Shown: positions 7,316 through 15,366, counted from the stretch's first letter. The stretch is DNA of 15,803 bases from an uncultured Candidatus Midichloriaceae bacterium (GCA_905479795.1 CAJQNX010000001.1:1-15803); one strand, 5' to 3'. Numbers and translations: made by a program. Notes: a model not told the origin generated them from the sequence alone.

Positions 7316-8038
7316 TTAAAAACAATACTTAAGTAGCTCTTGCTTTGACACTCCGTCACTTTTATCTGAATAATAACAGATCTTTCCATCCTGAAGGGCG
7401 TAAATTTTATTTCCATATTTTACAGCATACTCCAAATTATGCGTAACCATAATACATGTGATACTTCTTTCTTTCATTACAGAAATTGTCATATCCATAA
7501 TCTTATCTGAAATCTTAGGATCAAGAGCGGATGTATGCTCATCTAATAGCAATAATTTTGGTGGATTTATTAATGTAAGTGCAAGTGCTAGAGTTTGTTT
7601 TTCTCCACCAGACAATTTACTTACCAATACATTTTTTTTACAAATCATACTCTCATTGTAAGGTATCATAAAATCATAAAAAAGATCATTATCTGTTTTT
7701 GGAATTATCTTTTCTAATCGCATTAAAAAATTTTCAAACACAGAAAAACTTTCAAATAAACTTTCTTTTAAATTTTGCGTAATTGTGGCTACTTTTTTAA
7801 AGTACTCTTTATTAGCAAATGACTTAATTGATTTTGAATCAAATAAAATATCACCCTTAGAGAAAGAAATATTTTTATTGATTGCATTTAGCAAAGAACT
7901 TTTTCCAGAACCATTGTGCCCGATAATAACAATAAAATCGCCACAATCAACATCTAATGAAATATTATCAAGCACCTTCTGATTGTTGTGTGGCAAGATA
8001 TATTCTAAATCTTTAATTTTTAACAGTTGTTTTCCCAT
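7316..8038 (-). CDS. ABC transporter ATP-binding protein (TrpZ-like)
   Basis: A 240-residue cytoplasmic ATPase with every core motif: Walker A GHNGSGKSS (about 40-47), Q-loop TITQNL, signature LSGGEKQ, Walker B LLLLDEHTSALD and H-loop VTHNLE. It should power the permease encoded just upstream. Its start ATG (8038-8036) lies inside the end of the permease gene, a 19-bp overlap typical of coupled subunits. In the TrpXYZ family the same order (binding protein, permease, ATPase) is known, with tryptophan or tyrosine as cargo. Cargo here is inferred from neighbours only. No clear Shine-Dalgarno is visible, consistent with coupled translation. A long inverted repeat follows the stop. Confidence 0.92.
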   Translation of the reverse strand: MGKQLLKIKDLEYILPHNNQKVLDNISLDVDCGDFIVIIGHNGSGKSSLLNAINKNISFSKGDILFDSKSIKSFANKEYFKKVATITQNLKESLFESFSVFENFLMRLEKIIPKTDNDLFYDFMIPYNESMICKKNVLVSKLSGGEKQTLALALTLINPPKLLLLDEHTSALDPKISDKIMDMTISVMKERSITCIMVTHNLEYAVKYGNKIYALQDGKICYYSDKSDGVSKQELLKYCF

Positions 8039-8907
8039 GGCTTTTGTTTTTTGTTCGACATAATTTTTAATAAAATTACAAGAATAAGCCCAACCAATAA
8101 TTTCAAATATATTGGGTTAACTCCTATTCTCAAGAAAAGTGTGACAATTAAGTAATATAACAATGCTCCCATAAGACATGCTACACAATCAATTTTAACT
8201 GAAAAATTCTTATATCTAAATATTTTTTTCATTGTTTGAATCCCTATAAGCCATGCTGCTATAGCTGTGAGGGCTATACCAAATCCCATATTTATGTCTG
8301 TAAATCCGTAAATTTGACAAGTAAGCGCCCCACTCCCTGCAGCAAGCGCATTACTAAAAGCTAAACCAATCAACCTATATTTCTCTGGATTGTGTCCCAA
8401 CCTATATAACAAATTTTTATTATCACCATAGGCTCTTATTCTTAATCCTAATTGAACATTAAGTAAGAGAGAAACTACGGCTATGCAGAAAAAAGCGTAT
8501 AATACGGAAAATACAAAATCTGAATTATCATGGAATACATAACTAATATAAGTTAGTACAGTTGTGTGATTATATGTTGTTAAATTTGGAGAACCCATAA
8601 TTTGCAAATTTATGCTATACAGCATAAAAATCATCAATATCCCTGCAATCAAACTATCAATTTTATCATGCCTTTGTATAAATCCAACAACAATTCCCGC
8701 TAATGCTCCAGATGATATAGCAATAAATAATGCCAAAACTGGGTTTATTGACTCAATTATCAATCTTGCATAAACAGCAGCCCCTAAAACAAAACTACCC
8801 TCTACTGTTAAATCTGTGATCTTCATTACTTCATAAGAGAGATATATCCCCAGAACCAATGGCACAAGTATAAAACCTTGTAGAAAAATGTCTATCACAG
8901 ATTGCAT
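8020..8907 (-). CDS. ABC transporter permease (TrpY-like, branched-chain amino-acid permease fold)
   Basis: A 295-residue hydrophobic protein of the LivH/BPD_transp_2 type, with about eight membrane spans. Diagnostic stretches are ITDLTVEGSFVLGAAVYARL near residues 31-50, which matches the T-DLTVEGSF-LGA pattern of TrpY-like permeases, and LGLRIRAYGDN (about 152-162), the cytoplasmic loop that contacts the ATPase. RLIGLAFSNALAAGSGAL follows at about 178-195. The start ATG is only three bases past the stop of the binding-protein gene. AAAGG inside that gene's end (8919-8915) serves as the ribosome site. The last residues overlap the ATPase start. Confidence 0.9.
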   Translation of the reverse strand: MQSVIDIFLQGFILVPLVLGIYLSYEVMKITDLTVEGSFVLGAAVYARLIIESINPVLALFIAISSGALAGIVVGFIQRHDKIDSLIAGILMIFMLYSINLQIMGSPNLTTYNHTTVLTYISYVFHDNSDFVFSVLYAFFCIAVVSLLLNVQLGLRIRAYGDNKNLLYRLGHNPEKYRLIGLAFSNALAAGSGALTCQIYGFTDINMGFGIALTAIAAWLIGIQTMKKIFRYKNFSVKIDCVACLMGALLYYLIVTLFLRIGVNPIYLKLLVGLILVILLKIMSNKKQKPWENNC

Positions 8908-8910
8908 ATT

Positions 8911-9876
8911 CTAGCCTTTGACAATTAATTCTTGATCATATAAAGCATTTTTTAGTGGCTTTAACAATGAAATTTTATTTTTAAAAATAATTAAATTAGG
9001 GTTACTGTCAAATTTATTATTTATTTTGTCACTCTTAACAATTTGTGACACCACTATTTTTGCCCCAACAATTCCCAACTCTTTCTCCTTAACACCAAGC
9101 GCCACATCTGCACCATTTTTGACACTGCCCTCATCAGAGGCAATTACAGGAATATTATTTTTCCTTGCAATATTCACTATTGAAGGAATAGCACTCACCA
9201 CTAGATGATCCTTCAAAACTAATATGGCCTGTGATTTTTCACTTATACCTTGCAATGCAGAAAAAATTTCGGGCATGCTTTGTATTGAAATAACTTGCAT
9301 ATTACACCCAATATCTTTCAAAAGCCTATTTAGTAATTTTGACTGATTAAAAATTCTAGTATCATTACTGTGAATCAGAGTTAAATACTTAGGCTTATAA
9401 ATAAACGTTTGTATGAATTCTACAAACTCTTCCATTGGCACTGCATCTTCGACATTTGTCAAATTAGCATTTTTTGCTTTATCTTCTTCAGAAAGCTCGG
9501 CTGCAATACTTACTACTTTTTTATCTTTTTTTAACATTTGTATAGCTAATTGCGTTGCATTTGTTCCAATAGGCACGACAGCATCATAATTGTTATTTGA
9601 TACTTGCTGAAAAATAGTTTTCATTAAATTTGGATCACCTTGAGCATTATAAATTGTTAATTTATATTCTCCCTTTATCTCACTTTCTAAATGCTCCTTA
9701 AACCCATCAACTATGTCATTCATAGCGTGATGATTCATTGGCATGATGATAGCAATTTTATAATAGTTTTCCTCTGCGTGAATTTCCTTTGAAGAAACAA
9801 GCAAAGCAAACACAAATAAGATATATTTAATAAATTTTGACATAGAAGGTTTACATAAATAATTAAAGTAGTACAT
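8911..9876 (-). CDS. ABC transporter substrate-binding protein (TrpX family, PF04392-like)
   Basis: A periplasmic binding protein of the TrpX/ABC_sub_bind type. Features are IAIIMPMNHHAMNDIVDGFK, then YNAQGDPNLMKTIFQQV, AVVPIGTNATQLAIQM, and the hinge region IPVIASDEGSVKNGADVALGV. The longest frame starts at 9876 (321 aa), but a cleaner signal peptide begins at the internal ATG at 9843 (MSKFIKYILFVFALLVSS...IHA|EEN), giving 310 aa. I favour 9843 because the upstream ATG is pressed against a hairpin (9879-9896) and neither has a good ribosome site. Heads a three-gene operon. Ligand is probably an aromatic or other amino acid by family, unproven. There is no lipobox, so it is probably soluble. 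Confidence 0.9.
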   Translation of the reverse strand: MYYFNYLCKPSMSKFIKYILFVFALLVSSKEIHAEENYYKIAIIMPMNHHAMNDIVDGFKEHLESEIKGEYKLTIYNAQGDPNLMKTIFQQVSNNNYDAVVPIGTNATQLAIQMLKKDKKVVSIAAELSEEDKAKNANLTNVEDAVPMEEFVEFIQTFIYKPKYLTLIHSNDTRIFNQSKLLNRLLKDIGCNMQVISIQSMPEIFSALQGISEKSQAILVLKDHLVVSAIPSIVNIARKNNIPVIASDEGSVKNGADVALGVKEKELGIVGAKIVVSQIVKSDKINNKFDSNPNLIIFKNKISLLKPLKNALYDQELIVKG

Positions 9877-9878
9877 TT

Positions 9879-9930
9879 TCGATAATACAGTATCGACACT
9901 ATAAGTAGACGTTTAACAACAGCTGAAACG
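9879..9930. promoter_or_regulatory. Paired hairpins at the head of the ABC operon
   Basis: TCGATA (9879-9884) pairs perfectly with TATCGA (9891-9896), loop of six. CGTTT (9910-9914) pairs with AAACG (9926-9930). The first hairpin lies two bases upstream of the farther ATG of the binding-protein gene, so in the mRNA it would hinder initiation there. Could be a 5'-UTR control element or a remnant of a palindromic repeat like the one at 3657-3736. Confidence 0.35.
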
Positions 9931-9950
9931 CCACCATCGAAATAATGCAA

Positions 9951-10110
9951 TCTGAAATTTATATAAACAAGTCATACTGACAAGATATATTATATATTAA
10001 TATTAATCAATAAAAAATCCATAAAATACTTTGAGAGTTTTCAATAAAAGAGAGAAAAAACTATAAGGTAGCATAAAGTAAAGAAGGGTAACCTTTAGGG
10101 AAGGAAATAA
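9951..10110. other. Intergenic AT-rich DNA
   Basis: No gene is seen. The right part (from about 10060) may be the decayed N-terminal portion of the transposase fragment that follows, but no frame can be followed through it. Confidence 0.4.
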
Positions 10111-10418
10111 GAAAATAAAACAAGAGTATGGGCTGCTGTTAATAGGAACAGATTCAAAGCTATTGCAATTAAAGTAGGAGATGGCAGGAAGAAAAACTAT
10201 ATTGAAATAGCCATTGAATTAGAAGAGAAATATGAAGCATATTGTCATTATAAAAAGCAAAGGTTCACTTAAGAACAAAATCGTACACTTGTTTAGTTGA
10301 AAGCTTCAATTCATATTTGCAGGATATGTTAGTCAGACTAAATTGTAAAACTAAGAGATTTAGCAAGTCTTTTGCGAAACTTAGACTATCTCTTGTTATG
10401 GTTTTTATACAAATTTAG
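10111..10418 (+). pseudogene. IS1-family transposase remnant, frameshifted and internally deleted
   Basis: Two adjoining frames carry IS1-type transposase sequence. Frame one (10111-10272) reads ENKTRVWAAVNRNRFKAIAI, then a V-G-D-G segment, and ends ELEEKYEAYCHYKKQRFT and a stop. Frame two (10275-10418) reads TKSYTCLVESFNSYLQDMLV, then RLNCKTKRFSKSF and a stop. Both blocks match the C-terminal half of IS1-like transposases, where W-W-AVNR, (T)DKYEAYSHY, VES-NS-R and KTKRFSKS are conserved. The piece between EEKY and EAY seems shortened by about ten residues, losing the segment with a catalytic Asp. No N-terminal zinc/HTH part or terminal inverted repeats were found. A dead insertion-sequence fossil. 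Confidence 0.75.
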
Positions 10419-10454
10419 GATCAATACTAGAGGCAATCCATTTGACTCTAAAAC

Positions 10455-10583
10455 TTAGATACTTTGCCATGCATGATCATTACATCCAACTCCATCACCA
10501 TCAATGTTTCATGGTGCATTATATTCATCAACACCACTATCTGGCTTACCAGATACTACAGCATATTCACCCTCATTTATACG
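10455..10583 (-). pseudogene. Decayed fragment with a DGDGVGC motif
   Basis: A 43-codon minus-strand frame reads NEGEYAVVSGKPDSGVDEYN, AP, TGA (10511-10509), then NIDGDGVGCNDHAWQSI and a stop. Glycine/aspartate content and the DxDGxGC pattern look like real, possibly calcium-binding, coding sequence interrupted by a stop that could be a TGG to TGA change. There is no start codon and no family I can name. Just upstream on the same strand, 10646-10726 is another 26-codon frame (RNSIFTDCYTIGATSGALHK...) that also looks gene-derived but is not recognised. Confidence 0.3.
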
Positions 10584-10888
10584 TTATATATGGTAACTGC
10601 ATATTTTAACCTAAATTATTTATTATATAAATAAAAAATAAGTTTTTATGGGACTTTATGCTTATGTAGGGCTCCAGACGTAGCACCAATAGTATAACAA
10701 TCTGTGAATATTGAATTCCTCAGACTCTATATAGCATTTTATTGATTTTAAGAAAAAAAATGCTATTCAGTAAATTAAGATGTTATAGAACTTCATCAAG
10801 ACATTATCTCCTCTTCCATACTTTTCTTTGCGACATAAGATTGCAAAACGGGATGATAAGCTACTTTGGAAATAAAAGCAAAATATTT
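10584..10888. other. Intergenic DNA with one perfect inverted repeat
   Basis: No convincing gene. ATAGCATTTT (10731-10740) pairs perfectly with AAAATGCTAT (10757-10766) around a 16-base A/T-rich loop. A plus-strand open frame at 10742-10954 has no ribosome site and runs through the mraZ promoter, so it is not called. Confidence 0.5.
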
Positions 10889-10934
10889 TCCCCTTTCATC
10901 CCAAAACATCCCAAAATAATACTATTATATCCCA
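10889..10934 (-). promoter_or_regulatory. MraZ-binding box array
   Basis: Three TCCC(C/A) motifs start at 10889, 10899 and 10909, exactly one helical turn apart. Read on the minus strand they are GGGGA and two TGGGA units with five-base spacers. That is the published layout of MraZ operators (TGGGN direct repeats, five-base spacing). A fourth TCCCA sits at 10930, about two turns on. The array ends at the probable -10 of the mraZ operon, so MraZ bound here would autoregulate the operon. Assignment rests on pattern and location. Confidence 0.65.
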
Positions 10935-10942
10935 CACAATTA

Positions 10943-10951
10943 TGCTATATA
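10943..10951 (+). promoter_or_regulatory. Probable extended -10 promoter of the mraZ operon
   Basis: TG-C-TATATA fits an extended -10 (TGnTATAAT). The -35 region (about 10923-10928, TATTAT) is poor, as is common with extended -10 promoters, and lies among the MraZ boxes. Predicted start of transcription is near 10958, leaving a leader of about 40 bases before the mraZ ATG. Confidence 0.45.
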
Positions 10952-10999
10952 TAGAAACATAAGGTAGTTCCTAAAATTTTTACTTATGCAGTTAAATAA

Positions 11000-11449
11000 A
11001 TGAGCAACAGTAACACCATTTTTCTCTCGACTTATGAGGGTAAAATAGATGACAAAAACAGAATTTCTATACCTGCGAGCTTTAGAAATATTTTAGAATG
11101 TAAAGCTAGTAGAGAGATTTATGCATATAGCTCTTTTATCAATGAATGCATTGAGGTATGTACCTTTGAAAGAATTGATAAACTACAAAATTTCTTGGAA
11201 AACATGGAATTGTTTTCAGATAAAAGAGATGCCATAGCAACGGCAGTTCTTGCAGATTGCGTTCCCATGCAATTAGATTCAAAAGGCAGAGTCTCTTTAC
11301 CAGAAAGATTGGTAAATTTTGCAAAATTTAGTAAAAAAGTATTTTTTGTAGGCAAAGGTTTGACCTTTGAGATTTGGGATAAAGATAAATTTAATACCTA
11401 TTATAAAAAAGCTAGACAAATTGCCAAGGAAACCTCGTTTTCATCATAA
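11000..11449 (+). CDS. mraZ: Transcriptional regulator MraZ
   Basis: A 149-residue protein (E. coli MraZ is 152) with the two tandem AbrB-like DNA-binding halves: GKIDDKNRISIPASFR at about 14-29 and MQLDSKGRVSLPERLV at about 91-106. Each carries the D-K-R-P core. MraZ forms a ring of subunits and represses the dcw operon in E. coli. It heads the four-gene operon here, 24 bp before rsmH, with a matching operator array about 66-110 bp upstream. No clear Shine-Dalgarno precedes the ATG. Confidence 0.95.
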   Translation: MSNSNTIFLSTYEGKIDDKNRISIPASFRNILECKASREIYAYSSFINECIEVCTFERIDKLQNFLENMELFSDKRDAIATAVLADCVPMQLDSKGRVSLPERLVNFAKFSKKVFFVGKGLTFEIWDKDKFNTYYKKARQIAKETSFSS

Positions 11450-11473
11450 AAAATAAAAGAAATAGAATAAAAA

Positions 11474-12352
11474 ATGGAAAAGCCTGATCACATACCAGTA
11501 CTATTAAATGAAGTAATTGATATTATAAACCCAGCAAGTAACAAAATTTATGTTGATGCAACTTTTGGAGCTGGAGGTTATACAAAAGCAATATTAGAAA
11601 AAGCTTCTTGCAAAGTCATAGGCATTGATTGCGATCAAAACACAAAACCCTATGCTGAAAATTTAAAAAATAATTTTTCCGATAGATTCAGTTATATCAA
11701 TGAAAATTTCACAGAAATAGACAACATCCTAAAAAAACTAAATATTCCAAAAATTGATGGAATTGTTTTTGACCTAGGAGTTTCATCTATGCAGTTAGAC
11801 AATAAGGATAGAGGTTTTTCCTTTAGTGGAGATGGACCTTTAGACATGAGGATGGATAATTCATTATCAACCACTGCAACTAATTTAATAAACACATTGT
11901 ATGAAGAAGAATTAGCCAATTTAATATACGAACTTGGCGGAGAAAGAAAATCACGCATAATTGCCAAAAACATTGTACAATTTAGGCAAAAAGAAAAAAT
12001 AAAATCTACGTCAGAATTAGTAGAGGCAATTGGTATAAAGAGGTATAGCGATAAACTTCATTTTGCAACAAAAACATTTCAAGCACTTAGAATCGCAGTC
12101 AATAATGAATTAGAAAATATAAAATTAGCCTTAAATAAATTACCCTCTTTATTAGCACCCGGAGGCATAATATGCACCGTATCATTTCACTCATTAGAAG
12201 ATAAGATAGTTAAAGATTTCTTTAAAACCTTATCTAGTGAAGAAAATTTTGAAAAAATAAATAAAAAGGTTATTACTCCGCTCTATAAGGAAATTAGAAA
12301 AAATCCAAGAGCAAGGTCATCAAAATTAAGAGCTTTGAGGAGAATAATATGA
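11474..12352 (+). CDS. rsmH: 16S rRNA (cytosine-1402-N4) methyltransferase RsmH (MraW)
   Basis: 292 residues (E. coli 313). The N-terminus HIPVLLNEVIDII and the SAM-binding loop VDATFGAGGYTKAIL are typical. GIDCDQ marks the end of beta strand 2, IDGIVFDLGVSSMQLD the catalytic-side strand, and GPLDMRMD the diagnostic RsmH block. C-terminal SFHSLEDKIVKDFF and NPRARSSKLRALRR are also intact. It methylates N4 of C1402 in the ribosomal P site. Its stop overlaps the ftsL ATG (ATGA). Confidence 0.96.
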   Translation: MEKPDHIPVLLNEVIDIINPASNKIYVDATFGAGGYTKAILEKASCKVIGIDCDQNTKPYAENLKNNFSDRFSYINENFTEIDNILKKLNIPKIDGIVFDLGVSSMQLDNKDRGFSFSGDGPLDMRMDNSLSTTATNLINTLYEEELANLIYELGGERKSRIIAKNIVQFRQKEKIKSTSELVEAIGIKRYSDKLHFATKTFQALRIAVNNELENIKLALNKLPSLLAPGGIICTVSFHSLEDKIVKDFFKTLSSEENFEKINKKVITPLYKEIRKNPRARSSKLRALRRII

Positions 12353-12621
12353 AATTAAAAATATCGTTATTATTTTTAATTTATAGTACTCTATTAATTG
12401 TCATTATATTGACTTTATTTTCTATTAAATCCAGGGTCATCACCCAAAACAAAGAATTGAATTGGCTTAACAGTCAAATTTCACAGGAAAAAAATAATAT
12501 CCAAATACTTAAAGCAGAACTATCCTATTTGACAACTCCAGAAAGAATTAACAAACTGCAAAAGAAATATTTAAATTTAAAAAATATTGATAAACGCCAA
12601 TATCATACGTTGGATGAGTAA
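12349..12621 (+). CDS. ftsL: Cell division protein FtsL
   Basis: A 90-residue bitopic protein: a short basic cytoplasmic end, one membrane helix (about 5-25), then a periplasmic coiled coil (30-75) of LNSQISQEKNNIQILKAELS type, and the TTPERINKLQKKYL motif common in alphaproteobacterial FtsL. It bridges the divisome with FtsB/FtsQ and activates FtsW-FtsI. Identity rests on shape plus position between rsmH and ftsI. GAGGAG (12337-12342), six bases before the ATG and inside rsmH, is a strong ribosome site. The start overlaps rsmH by four bases and the stop overlaps ftsI by one (TAATG). Confidence 0.9.
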   Translation: MKLKISLLFLIYSTLLIVIILTLFSIKSRVITQNKELNWLNSQISQEKNNIQILKAELSYLTTPERINKLQKKYLNLKNIDKRQYHTLDE

Positions 12622-14315
12622 TGAGTAGCATAAAAATAATATACACAAATGAAGCATCGGATTGTGAAGTAATTCAAATAAGTCACAGACGAATTCAAAT
12701 CGTATTTTTTAGCATGTTTATAATATTACTTACTTTGATATTAAGAATTTTTGACCTATCAATTTTTAACTATAGTGACTTGCAAAGTATCACTCAAGAC
12801 AAAAATGAAATCAACATTAGAAATAATATCATTGATAGAAATGGAATTATTTTAGCATCCACTTTACCTACGGCATCCGCTTATATATACCCAAAACATT
12901 TTACAAATTCAATTCAGTCTCTAAAATATATTTCAAAAATTATAGACATAAACATCGATGAACTAGAGGAAAGACTCATAAAAAACAAGCATTTCATCTG
13001 GCTCAAACGCCACTTAACACCTTTAGAACAACAAGCTTTACATAATTTAGGTATACCAGGAATACACTTTGTAAATGACCAAAAAAGAATTTACCCACAT
13101 AAAAATTTATTTTCACATTTAATAGGATTAGTGGATATAGATAACAATGGTATATCAGGCTTAGAATCATCTTTTAATGAGGATTTAAAAGACCCAGAAA
13201 AAACAGATATCCAAACAAGCTTAGATGTAAGGATACAATATATTGTAAAGCAGGAGCTAAACAACGTAATAAAACTACATGATGCAATTGGTGGCACTGC
13301 AATTGTAATGGATGTAAATACGGGTGAATTAATAAGCTCAGTGAGTCTGCCAGATTATAATCCGTACGATGTTAAAGAAATCGGAAATAAAAAATTATTC
13401 AACCAAGCAACCCTTGGTGTGTATGAAATGGGATCAGTATTAAAAGCTCTAACCTTAGCTATAGGTATAGATTCTGGTGACATTGATTTAAGTGATTCAT
13501 TTGATGTTTCTACCCCTATCAAAATTGACGCCTATCAAATTAAAGACTATAGAGGTGGCAAGGGTGGTGTTTTATCGATCCCTGAAATTTTAATGTATTC
13601 TTCAAATATTGGCGTAGCTCATATAATCAAAGAGGTTGGTATTGCAAAACAAAAAGAGTATTTTAAAAAATTGGGACTTCTTACAAAAATTAATGTTGAG
13701 GTTCCGGAAAAATCTAACCCAATATTTCCAACTGATAGAAGATGGAAGGAGCTTCGCTCCATAACAATGAGTTATGGGCATGGAATATCTATGACCCCTG
13801 TTCACTTAATTCAAACTTTTTCAGCTATAGTCAATAATGGAATCCTAAGAAAGGCCACAATAATAAAAGATAAAAACAATGAAAGTAACGGAAAGCAAAT
13901 ATTCAAACCTCAAACTTCTTTATTAATGAATAAAATTCTAAGGTTAACTGCAACAAGCGGTTTTGCAAGACGTGCAAATGTAGATCAATATTTAATTGGA
14001 GCAAAAACAGGGACAGCAGAAAAAATTATTAATGGCAAGTATAGTAAAAAATTAAATATAGCATTATGTGCGGCTGCATTTCCTATGAATGATCCTAAAT
14101 ATGCAATTATAATTCTTGTAGATGAACCAAAGCAAAACAGTATTAACCATGGATTTGCCACAGGTGGTATGGTTGCTGCACCAGTTGTATCAAGCATAGT
14201 ATCAAAAATTGCTCCGATACTAGATCTAGCACCAATAGATCATAACGATCCCAAGATAAGCAAAGCTCTTTATGTAGATTATAAACCAATGTACAAAAGA
14301 TTCGCTAAACGTTAA
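12621..14315 (+). CDS. ftsI: Peptidoglycan transpeptidase FtsI (PBP3, class B)
   Basis: 564 residues with one N-terminal membrane span (about 25-47), then the class B pedestal (NIIDRNGIILAS at 69-80) and a penicillin-binding transpeptidase domain. Catalytic motifs: SxxK at S272-V-L-K275 in YEMGSVLKALT, SxN at S327-S-N329 and KTG at K462-T-G464 in GAKTGTAEK. It cross-links septal peptidoglycan together with FtsW. All active-site residues are present, so wall synthesis at the septum appears to be retained. Last gene of the operon in view; murE/murF do not follow. Confidence 0.96.
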   Translation: MSSIKIIYTNEASDCEVIQISHRRIQIVFFSMFIILLTLILRIFDLSIFNYSDLQSITQDKNEINIRNNIIDRNGIILASTLPTASAYIYPKHFTNSIQSLKYISKIIDINIDELEERLIKNKHFIWLKRHLTPLEQQALHNLGIPGIHFVNDQKRIYPHKNLFSHLIGLVDIDNNGISGLESSFNEDLKDPEKTDIQTSLDVRIQYIVKQELNNVIKLHDAIGGTAIVMDVNTGELISSVSLPDYNPYDVKEIGNKKLFNQATLGVYEMGSVLKALTLAIGIDSGDIDLSDSFDVSTPIKIDAYQIKDYRGGKGGVLSIPEILMYSSNIGVAHIIKEVGIAKQKEYFKKLGLLTKINVEVPEKSNPIFPTDRRWKELRSITMSYGHGISMTPVHLIQTFSAIVNNGILRKATIIKDKNNESNGKQIFKPQTSLLMNKILRLTATSGFARRANVDQYLIGAKTGTAEKIINGKYSKKLNIALCAAAFPMNDPKYAIIILVDEPKQNSINHGFATGGMVAAPVVSSIVSKIAPILDLAPIDHNDPKISKALYVDYKPMYKRFAKR

Positions 14316-14370
14316 AATCAGCCAAACAGGAGATAAAAAAAGATATCAGTGTATATAAATAAAATATTCT
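14316..14370. other. Gap between convergent ftsI and deformylase-like genes
   Basis: 55 bp of A/T-rich sequence. No hairpin with a T run was found for either gene, so how these convergent transcripts end is not visible. Confidence 0.5.
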
Positions 14371-15366
14371 TTAATTAAGCGAATTCGACAATTCAAGCGC
14401 ATCAATAAATAATATCCCTTCAGTATGATCATATTCATGCTGAGCACATCTGGAAAACCATTTCCAATATTCGCTTGAAGATCCCTTTATATTTAATTCT
14501 TTCTTCTTAAGATTTTCATCTATATAATTCAGCTGAATATCAATTGGTCTCTTGACGTCAACTATTCCATTGTATTTCTTTATCACATGCTCCATAGGAA
14601 CCGACAAACAACCTTCAGGTAATATTGTTTGCTCATCTGAATTATAGTTTATATTTGGATTTAGAAAAAAATATGGTCTATGCTCTATTATCATTTCTGG
14701 TAATGAGTTAGAATTTATTAATTTCTCATCCATTATTCCAACTAATTTTTTCTGCCCATTTTCTTCAATTATTTTAGGAGTTTTTTTCATAAACTTACTC
14801 TCATACACCATTTTTACATCTACAAAAGTAGGTACAATTTCCTTTATAACAATGCTTTCTCCTGCTTCCAGTTTTTTTCTCAAATACCTAGGATCCTCAA
14901 GATTTTTATATTCATCATCTATTAAAATTTTAGAAATAGGTATATCTACAATAAATGCCTTTATTGGCACACCAACTTGTATTGCTGCTATTCCAATACC
15001 ACCTTGATTATACATAGTAGGCAATAATTTATTTGTCATAAACTTGACAACTAATGACAAATCATCCTCATTTATTTTTACTGATTTAAATCTTAATATC
15101 CTATCATCCTCAGGTTCTTTTAGTACTTTTAAAAGACCTGTTTCTTGATCAATTATACTTTTAAATATCCGACCTTCTATATTAACTTCTAGAAGTTCGT
15201 TATCACCTAATGATAATTTATAATTTTTCTTGTCCATGTTATTTTTTGATATATAAAAAGCTGATGCCACACAAAAACAAATTATCAAAAACAATTGCAT
15301 AACTATAGCCCTTTTATTGTGCCAGACAAATGATAAAAATCCCAATACTTTTTTAGATCTACGCAT
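14371..15366 (-). CDS. Membrane-anchored peptide deformylase homologue with large insertion
   Basis: All three deformylase motifs are intact: GIGIAAIQVG (123-132, Gln130), EGCLS (251-255, metal ligand Cys253) and QHEYDH (309-314, ligands His310/His314, catalytic Glu311). Known deformylases remove the formyl group from nascent proteins and are cytosolic, of about 170 residues. This one has 331. It carries a basic N-terminus and one membrane span (about 20-39). About 118 residues separate motifs one and two, where E. coli has about 40; the extra Lys/Glu-rich block is at roughly 145-228. The basic N-terminal charge predicts the enzyme domain faces the periplasm, which would be odd for a deformylase. 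AAGG five bases before ATG supports the start. Probably a second, specialised paralogue, possibly acting on something else. Confidence 0.85.
   Translation of the reverse strand: MRRSKKVLGFLSFVWHNKRAIVMQLFLIICFCVASAFYISKNNMDKKNYKLSLGDNELLEVNIEGRIFKSIIDQETGLLKVLKEPEDDRILRFKSVKINEDDLSLVVKFMTNKLLPTMYNQGGIGIAAIQVGVPIKAFIVDIPISKILIDDEYKNLEDPRYLRKKLEAGESIVIKEIVPTFVDVKMVYESKFMKKTPKIIEENGQKKLVGIMDEKLINSNSLPEMIIEHRPYFFLNPNINYNSDEQTILPEGCLSVPMEHVIKKYNGIVDVKRPIDIQLNYIDENLKKKELNIKGSSSEYWKWFSRCAQHEYDHTEGILFIDALELSNSLN

Noticed and set aside
9735..9950. 71-codon minus-strand frame overlapping the start of the binding-protein gene
   Set aside because: It lies in another frame of a well-supported gene, has no ribosome site, and its C-terminal part is low-quality shadow sequence.
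10469..10612. 47-codon His-rich plus-strand frame
   Set aside because: No ribosome site. It is antisense to the better-looking DGDGVGC fragment, whose Asp/Gly codons explain the histidines.
10742..10954. 70-codon plus-strand open frame ahead of mraZ
   Set aside because: No ribosome site and an odd composition. It runs through the MraZ boxes and the -10 element, so the DNA is better explained as a control region.
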